From: Nitrospirota bacterium
Lineage (GTDB): Bacteria; Nitrospirota; Nitrospiria; Nitrospirales; Nitrospiraceae
DNA length: 41,080 bases
Direction: 5' to 3'
Assembly: GCA_002737345.1 (NCBI GenBank)
Contig: NSIK01000001.1
Span: 8,421 to 49,500, forward strand
Within the stretch, counting starts at the first letter, position 1. Each line of letters opens with the position of its first letter. The translations under genes and the position numbers were made by a program. Positions 37,601 through 41,080 of the stretch are shown here, piece after piece. The notes beneath the pieces were generated by a model. The model did not search any database, was not told the origin of the DNA, and saw nothing but the letters and a program-made list of their open reading frames with translations.

Positions 37601-38035
37601 TTCACCGGGCCGCTCACTGCCATCAGCAGGGCCATCGAGCAGGCCATTCATCGCACTGTGGCGCAGGCGTATCCGGCGTTGCTGGCAGCAGTCAGAGAGG
37701 ATCTCACCCTGGTATTTAAGGGCTTCTTTTCCTCCGAGCCGTACCGAATCCTGCAACTGGCGACAGTGCTTGGGCGGGAAGTGCCCTTCGTCATGCCTGT
37801 CGGGGAGGACCAGACGATGGAGGGAGTGATCGATCTGATTTATCAGCTTGACGGCAGGATCTGGATTGCCGACTATAAGACCGACGATGTGGCGGCAGAA
37901 GATGTGCGCGGGCGCGTCGACCGCTACAGACCCCAAGCGGAGAGTTACGCGAGAGCCGTCGCGAGTTCCTTAGGATTACCGTCTATCGCGTCTCAATTGA
38001 TATTTTTAAGGCCTGGCGTTGCTGTCGATGTCTAA
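34685..38035 (+). CDS. addA: AddA-type helicase-nuclease subunit (UvrD/RecB family)
   Basis: An 1116-aa superfamily 1A helicase with a RecB-like nuclease. Helicase motifs in order: Walker A 'VVAGAGTGKTTILVNR' (about 26-41), motif Ia 'IVALTFTNKAATEMKQRL', Walker B 'AILVDEFQDTDPVQYEII', motif III 'FIVGDPKQSIYAFRRAD', motif IV 'LVTNFRS', motif V 'VRVLTIHKAKGLEFPVVILPG', and motif VI 'RRLLYVGMTRARDLLIL'. The C-terminal nuclease has 'EGVIDLIYQLDGRIWIADYKTDDV' and 'RYRPQAESYARAV', the RecB nuclease motifs with D, D-Y-K and Q..Y. It works with AddB in recombinational repair. Start ATG 34685 overlaps the addB stop, so they are coupled. Confidence 0.93.
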   Translation: MSEALILTDSQDRFLAETTWDRNVVVVAGAGTGKTTILVNRILNLLLREPSPLAITEIVALTFTNKAATEMKQRLRAQLLRLTNHDDELSEIFRTRYHLSAEQVSERVTAALAQMEKAQIGTLHSFAAHLLRLHPIESGIDPSFQEDDGSRFKELFHSCWDRWLDDELGSSGPQHDRWRFVLGGIGLEDLRHFTAALAGDFVDLDELERQCRASSLEGALRDWVLAIQGRASTILAKQDRPKRRKAEQMLAAAVRSLELLLGKGLSALEDLAPDERAVLEKDLGKAPAGWDEVTFQEAESIIRLAQQLLVVDQSYFQEVVTLVRPFLALVKRRFLTSGWIAFDGLLARAKTLLRDHRSVRARVKQAYRAILVDEFQDTDPVQYEIILYLGERAGSHQTTWHEVDLEPGKLFIVGDPKQSIYAFRRADIEAFERVVEKIRVGGGGIYSLVTNFRSDGAVLDVVNNVFDRLFHPTEHVQPANERLAVKPHRKPEVSVSGAQLRLVTPGEEDEEFDVQAATRAEAEALACWLKEELLASTTVTDRDRREGPLQPGHIALLFRKLTQAQVYLDALRRYDIAYITDGEKHFYRRQEIIDLINLLRAIDNPHDTIALVGILRSPLGGLADKDLLALQQIEGFNYQQRERLSAWNHPQAELVGRLYARLAELHQLAPLQPVPDAIDLIFDRLPVLELAAASRHAEQAVANLRKTRDMAEALADRPHLTLTGFVDLMMTRVSEQPDEAESALAEESLDAVRVLTIHKAKGLEFPVVILPGLHQGSKNLGKGPAIHHDWSSRCYSLQMGGRSNLGALLVDMKIAAREEAEQRRLLYVGMTRARDLLILSGGQTSKPGHDTVLSLLEEAMADEALPSKDNQICIGTSRLTRVITQATVAVRRRRQEPLSAMAQKLALGPILIRRQARKIEWETRRTTLRRLTPSSLSSRRPEAHVPRIGTEREADLSRLIGVSAHAVLEQWDFTGPLTAISRAIEQAIHRTVAQAYPALLAAVREDLTLVFKGFFSSEPYRILQLATVLGREVPFVMPVGEDQTMEGVIDLIYQLDGRIWIADYKTDDVAAEDVRGRVDRYRPQAESYARAVASSLGLPSIASQLIFLRPGVAVDV

Positions 38036-38048
38036 CAGGAGGCTGCCA

Positions 38049-38453
38049 ATGAATGTTCGATCCCTGAGTCTGTTCATGCTGTTGAGTCTCACCGCTTGCA
38101 CCAGTCTGATCACAAAGCCGCCGACCGTGTTACAGGCTCCCGCGGGCATGCCTTCTGCCATCGTGACGCAATTGGAACGAGGCAACGCCCTATTTGACGC
38201 TCAGAAGTGGGCGGAGGCGGAAGAGGTTTATCGTCAAACTATTGTGGCCGCGCCAGCCCTTGCCGAAGCGCATTATAATTTGGCTACGGTCCTCTATCGG
38301 GCAGGCAACAAAGTCGAAGCAAAGAAACATTATATGGAGGCGGCGAACCTGGCTCCCGGGAACAAGGTCATTTGGGATGCGCCGCCATTTCGCGTGAGCA
38401 ACTGGAGCGACACTCTGGGCAAGAAGTCCTTTTTGGATGTCAAGCCTCAGTAG
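38049..38453 (+). CDS. TPR-containing lipoprotein
   Basis: A 134-aa protein with a lipoprotein signal (MNVRSLSLFMLLSLTAC, lipobox LTAC). Residues about 43-110 form two tetratricopeptide repeats: 'QLERGNALFDAQKWAEAEEVYRQTIVAAP' and 'ALAEAHYNLATVLYRAGNKVEAKKHYMEAANLAP'. TPRs mediate protein contacts, so it is probably an envelope scaffold. A perfect AGGAGG lies 7 nt before ATG 38049, deciding the start against 38019. It starts 13 nt after addA. Confidence 0.85.
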   Translation: MNVRSLSLFMLLSLTACTSLITKPPTVLQAPAGMPSAIVTQLERGNALFDAQKWAEAEEVYRQTIVAAPALAEAHYNLATVLYRAGNKVEAKKHYMEAANLAPGNKVIWDAPPFRVSNWSDTLGKKSFLDVKPQ

Positions 38454-38471
38454 CCATCACGAGGCGCCAGC

Positions 38472-38858
38472 GTGGCAGGATTTCGCCAGCCTTTGACTGT
38501 TTCGCCGGAAGAATTCGCTCAATGGATTCAGGAGGCGTTGGCAGGATTGCCAGCCCCATTTGCATCGCTCGCTGACGAGGTTTCGATCGTGGTCGAAGAA
38601 GAGCCTTCCGCCGAAGTCCTGCAAGAATTTGAGTTGGAATCGGAAGACGATCTGCTGGGTCTCTATCAAGGAGTCTCGATCGACGAGACGTCCTTCTTTC
38701 AACCTGCTGGTGAACTGCCTGCCCGTGTCGCTATCTATCGAGGCCCTATCCTGCGTCTCTGCCGGACAAAAGACGAAGTCATTCATGAGGTCCGCGACAC
38801 GGTCGTCCATGAGCTGGGGCACCATATCGGGCTGGGTGACGAGGACATGCCGTACTAA
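38472..38858 (+). CDS. Zincin-type metalloprotease (possible DUF1025/zincin_1 family)
   Basis: A 128-aa protein with the zinc motif HELGHHIGLGDEDM near the C-terminus (HExxH, then D as likely third ligand). The N-terminal half is acidic (VSIVVEEEPSAEVLQEF), and 'ETSFFQPAGELPARVAIYRGPILRLC' matches the small one-domain metallopeptidase family zincin_1. Members are small, soluble, and have no well-defined substrate. GTG at 38472 is the start, with GAGG about 7 nt upstream. It is 18 nt after the TPR lipoprotein and ends the plus-strand run; the palindromic element begins 1 nt after its stop. Confidence 0.82.
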   Translation: MAGFRQPLTVSPEEFAQWIQEALAGLPAPFASLADEVSIVVEEEPSAEVLQEFELESEDDLLGLYQGVSIDETSFFQPAGELPARVAIYRGPILRLCRTKDEVIHEVRDTVVHELGHHIGLGDEDMPY

Positions 38859-38981
38859 CAGGCTGCGGAAAAGGCCTCCAGCTGGGTTCTCGCCTTGAAA
38901 GCATCCTCAACGTAGCCAGCCGCTACGCCTCCCGCGCTTTCATCGGCTGGGGCCTTAGTGTCGGTCTTTTTGCGCAGCCTG
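38859..38981. repeat. 123-bp palindromic element between convergent genes
   Basis: The left end CAGGCTGCGGAAAAGGCC (38859-38876) and the reverse complement of the right end, CAGGCTGCGCAAAAAGACC (38981-38963), match at 16 of 18 bases with one single-base gap. Inner segments continue the inverted pattern (AAGGCCTCCAGCTGGG against AAGGCCCCAGCC). The element fills the whole 125-bp gap between the stops of the zincin and lgt genes. It codes for nothing. It may act as a bidirectional terminator; on each strand the T-run near the far end can follow a stem. Confidence 0.7.
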
Positions 38982-38983
38982 CA

Positions 38984-39790
38984 TTAGACCTGTTGCGATG
39001 CTCGGTGCTGATACCCGAGGGCAAGCATAAAGGTCCCCACGCCGATCATGGGAAGGGACAGGAGTTGTCCCATGGAGAATGAACCCAGGATGAAACCAAG
39101 ATGGGCATCCGGTTCGCGAAAGAGTTCCACGACTATCCGGCAGAGTCCGTAGCCTGCGATAAAACTCCAGAAGATCGTTCCCGGCGGTGGCAGAGTCTTC
39201 GCGACGATCCAGAGCAGGGTGAAGAGGAGCAGCCCTTCAAGACCCGCTTCATAGAGCTGCGAGGGATGGCGGCAGACAGGTCCCCCGTGCGGAAACACCA
39301 TGCACCACTCGACATCGGTCGCTCGACCGTACAATTCCCCATTGATGAAATTGCCGAGCCGCCCGAACCCTAGCCCGATCGGTGTGGCGGCAGCAGCCAG
39401 GTCTGCGATGGTGTAGGAGGGAATATGCTGTCTGCGGCTGAACCAAAAGAGCGCGACGATGACGCCAAGCAGGCCTCCGTGGAAGGACATGCCCCCTTCC
39501 CAAACTGCAAGAATCTTGACCGGATGTTGCACGTAGTACGCAAAATTATAGAAGAGCGTATAGCCAACCCGTCCCCCGATGAATACCCCTAACGCCGCCC
39601 AGACGACCATATCGTAGATCTGGTCCCTCGTGAGAGGCAGACCCTTCGACTCGACCTTCCGCGCAATCAAGAAGTAGGCGCTGGCCAAGCCGATCAGGTA
39701 CATCAACCCGTACCACCGAAACTGCAGCGGGCCTAGTTCGAAAAATATCGGGCTGATGTTGGGATAGGGGATCGCGTGGAACCAGTTCAT
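38984..39790 (-). CDS. lgt: Prolipoprotein diacylglyceryl transferase
   Basis: A 268-aa inner-membrane enzyme that transfers diacylglycerol to the lipobox cysteine of prelipoproteins, the first step of lipoprotein maturation. Seven hydrophobic segments are visible. The Lgt signature 'GFGRLGNFINGELYGRATDVEW' is intact, preceded by 'WEGGMSFHGGLLGVI' with the catalytic-region HGG; 'HPSQLYEAGLEG' is also typical. ATG 39790 has GAGG 5 nt upstream. It is convergent with the zincin gene. The lipoproteins encoded here (LysM and TPR proteins) are probable substrates. Confidence 0.95.
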   Translation of the reverse strand: MNWFHAIPYPNISPIFFELGPLQFRWYGLMYLIGLASAYFLIARKVESKGLPLTRDQIYDMVVWAALGVFIGGRVGYTLFYNFAYYVQHPVKILAVWEGGMSFHGGLLGVIVALFWFSRRQHIPSYTIADLAAAATPIGLGFGRLGNFINGELYGRATDVEWCMVFPHGGPVCRHPSQLYEAGLEGLLLFTLLWIVAKTLPPPGTIFWSFIAGYGLCRIVVELFREPDAHLGFILGSFSMGQLLSLPMIGVGTFMLALGYQHRASQQV

Positions 39791-40110
39791 TTATGCCTCA
39801 TGTGAGAAGTTGGCAGATCATAGGTGAGGCTCCAGTCTATTGCAAGCGAGGGAAGGATTCACGGAAGCTGCTCGTCCTGGCCATTGCCAGGAGCCAGTTT
39901 GAGCCTGGCCAATCCCTGAATATTGGTTTTCTATCACGTTGTATCCTGGCCTGTTGGGAGGGCGGTATCGTGCAGCAGAAAAACGCCACACTCTCGAGAC
40001 AGGGCGGCGCATCCCACGTAAAGGTGGACAGACGAACCGGTTGTTGGCTATGCTGGGGAACCAAGTTATTGGTAAGTGAGAATTGTTACCGGAGAGGCCA
40101 CATTAGGAGC
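39791..40110. other. Intergenic stretch between lgt and tRNA-Leu
   Basis: 320 bp without a supported gene. An open frame 39793-40221 (plus) runs through the tRNA and is not considered coding. A short inverted repeat, GGTAA (40071-40075) and TTACC (40086-40090), lies 20 bp before the tRNA, and AACCGGTT at 40035-40042 is palindromic. No known RNA class was recognised. Confidence 0.5.
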
Positions 40111-40197
40111 GCGAGGGTGGCGAAACTGGCAAACGCAAGGGCCTTAAAAGCCCTCGTCTACAACGACTTGCGGGTTCAAGCCCCGCCCCTCGCACCA
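40111..40197 (+). tRNA. tRNA-Leu (anticodon UAA)
   Basis: 87 nt including an encoded CCA. Acceptor stem GCGAGGG (40111-40117) pairs with CCCTCGC, followed by A and CCA. The anticodon arm is AGGGC-CTTAAAA-GCCCT, with anticodon TAA at 40145-40147. A long variable arm, typical of leucine tRNAs, follows. The T arm is GCGGG-TTCAAGC-CCCGC. All stems are perfectly paired. Confidence 0.97.
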
Positions 40198-40205
40198 CCG
40201 GTAAT

Positions 40206-40264
40206 GGGCTTAAAATCCTGAGTCGAGCAATCGACGTGAGGGTTCAAGCCCCTCCCTCCCCACC
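40206..40264 (+). pseudogene. 3' half of a tRNA-Leu-like gene
   Basis: Directly after tRNA-Leu(UAA), a second sequence shows the anticodon loop CTTAAAA (40209-40215) followed by TCCTG, a long variable arm (GTCGAGCAATCGAC), and a perfect T arm GAGGG-TTCAAGC-CCCTC (40238-40254). It ends CCTCCCC-A-CC. The 5' acceptor strand (expected GGGGAGG), D arm and most of the 5' anticodon stem are missing. It shares GGGTTCAAGCCCC with the intact tRNA, but its acceptor and variable arm differ, so it comes from another leucine tRNA or an old copy. Confidence 0.7.
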
Positions 40265-40315
40265 GCCGTAGCGAGTCCCTCTACGTTTTCCGGAATGTCC
40301 ACCACCGGAGGGTCC

Positions 40316-40717
40316 ATGACCGACAGATCTTCTTCTCAACAATTTCTCGTGCTGGGAGCGATCTTTGCTGGGCTGGCGGTTGCGGCTGGCGCGTTCGGCG
40401 CCCATGCGTTGAAAGAAATCCTGGATGAGCACAGGCTGCAAGTCTTCGACACAGCCACCCGCTACCAGATGTATCATGCTTTCGGACTCTGTATCGTGGC
40501 GTGGGCGCTCGATCGTTATCCGGGACAACAGCTTGAGCAAATCGGTTGGCTCTTCGTCATCGGCATTCTTCTTTTTTCAGGCAGTCTCTACGTAGTCTCT
40601 CTGGCAGGAGTTCGCTGGATGGGGGCCGTGACACCGATGGGAGGGGCGGCATTCTTGGCAGGCTGGCTGTTGTTGGGCTGGCGAATCTGGAATCAAACGC
40701 CGAGCGCGACAGACTAA
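40316..40717 (+). CDS. DUF423 membrane protein
   Basis: A 133-aa protein with four hydrophobic segments: 'FLVLGAIFAGLAVAAGAFGAHAL', 'MYHAFGLCIVAWAL', 'IGWLFVIGILLFSGSLYVVSL' and 'MGGAAFLAGWLLLGWRIW'. 'AAGAFGAHALKEILDEHRLQVFDTATRYQMYHAFGL' is the characteristic DUF423 (YgdD-like) start. 'FSGSLYVVSLAGVRWMGAVTPMGGAAFLAGW' completes the match. Function unknown. The ATG at 40316 has GGAGGG 3-4 nt upstream and is favoured over 40295. The stop overlaps the end of the convergent gene at 40714. Confidence 0.9.
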   Translation: MTDRSSSQQFLVLGAIFAGLAVAAGAFGAHALKEILDEHRLQVFDTATRYQMYHAFGLCIVAWALDRYPGQQLEQIGWLFVIGILLFSGSLYVVSLAGVRWMGAVTPMGGAAFLAGWLLLGWRIWNQTPSATD

Positions 40718-41080
40718 GGCGTGCAGCTTGCCGATCGCCTTCCGCTGATCGAGCCCCAACCGCCCTGGGAGTTCATGAAAGTTCCTTCGAGCCTCTGACC
40801 GTCTTTGCTGAACTGCAGACTATCTTCCTGGATCTGGCCGTTGATCTCCCACCGCAAGTACACATTGTCGCCCAGCACGATCGTTTCCATAAGACTAGCG
40901 GTTGACTGCGCCGCGCCGACCGGGGGAAAGAGGAGCGAGAGCTTCTGCTCTTGATGCTGATGCTGATGATTGTGGATGATCCACTGCCAGGTTCCGCAGA
41001 GCCTGGTCTGCCCGCGAATCCCGCGCACCCGGTCCTTCCAATTCCTGATCCGATCCCATTCCTGATAGGCGGACTGGAGC
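40714..41080 (-). CDS. Hypothetical protein, C-terminal part (runs off the window)
   Basis: The frame is open from the window edge (41079) to TAG at 40716-40714, giving about 121 visible residues. It contains 'LCGTWQWIIHNHQHQHQEQKLSLLFP', then 'LGDNVYLRWEINGQIQEDSLQFSKDGQRLEGTFMNSQGGWGSISGRR'. The alternating pattern of short strands (W-x-I-x-x-x-x-x-x, Y-L-R-W-E-I, L-E-G-T-F) resembles a small beta-barrel or lipocalin-like fold, but I recognise no family. A GTG at 41028 is not taken as the start because the frame continues upstream with protein-like residues (AYQEWDRIRNWKDR). The true start lies beyond the window. Confidence 0.6.
   Translation of the reverse strand, partial: LQSAYQEWDRIRNWKDRVRGIRGQTRLCGTWQWIIHNHQHQHQEQKLSLLFPPVGAAQSTASLMETIVLGDNVYLRWEINGQIQEDSLQFSKDGQRLEGTFMNSQGGWGSISGRRSASCTP

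Noticed and set aside
39793-40221. 142-codon plus-strand frame after lgt
   Set aside because: It runs straight through the intact tRNA-Leu, so it is not a protein gene.

Overview
This is a GC-rich bacterial chromosome segment made almost entirely of housekeeping genes. The gene set fits a Gram-negative, diderm bacterium: an outer-membrane lipoprotein pathway (lgt, lnt, lolC/E, lolD), a B12-dependent class II ribonucleotide reductase, a complete trp operon, and AddAB instead of RecBCD. The style of the intergenic palindromic repeats and several small membrane proteins suggest Nitrospira/Nitrospirota. That assignment is an inference from memory; no marker gene in the window proves it.

Layout. 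1-93 is the tail of an unidentified gene. 116-903 (minus) is a three-gene unit: an antitoxin-like protein, a RelE/ParE-type toxin, and a cysteine-free HesB/IscA-fold protein whose start overlaps the toxin stop. 904-1610 has no convincing gene. 1611-3411 (plus) is a repair cluster: a short MutY, a stand-alone Nudix (MutT-type) protein and a PolB-exonuclease-like protein. 3643-5013 (minus) is miaB. 5129-7744 holds a secreted protein, an AmpG-like MFS permease and two small membrane proteins. 7804-11542 is nrdJ with an unusually readable control region (two perfect DnaA boxes and a pair of NrdR-box-like sites over the promoter). 11720-14133 has a double-ACT protein, a decayed SPOR-domain lipoprotein and a CNNM/CorC-type membrane protein behind a structured leader. 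14126-16153 (minus) is ligA.

16371-23768 (plus) carries a LysM lipoprotein followed by trpE-G-D-C-F-B-A, the whole chorismate-to-tryptophan route. 23824-30112 (minus) is a probable operon read as lnt-prfB-lysS-lolC/E-lolD, in which prfB needs the classical +1 programmed frameshift. 30232-30737 has two small genes meeting at a terminator. 30934-38858 (plus) is a compact run: a thioredoxin-fold protein, a 53-aa zinc ribbon, addB, addA, a TPR lipoprotein and a zincin-type metalloprotease. lgt lies at 38984-39790 (minus). A tRNA-Leu(UAA) at 40111-40197 is followed immediately by the 3' half of another tRNA-Leu-like sequence. A DUF423 membrane protein and a partial gene close the window.

Functional themes are DNA repair and precursor supply (MutY, Nudix, LigA, AddAB, NrdJ), lipoprotein maturation and sorting (Lgt, Lnt, LolC/E, LolD), tryptophan synthesis and translation (LysRS, RF2, MiaB, tRNA-Leu). 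I see no CRISPR array, prophage, integrase, transposase or defence island. The least ordinary items are the toxin-coupled HesB-fold gene, the nrdJ control region, the CNNM leader, the tRNA 3' remnant and the palindromic intergenic repeats.
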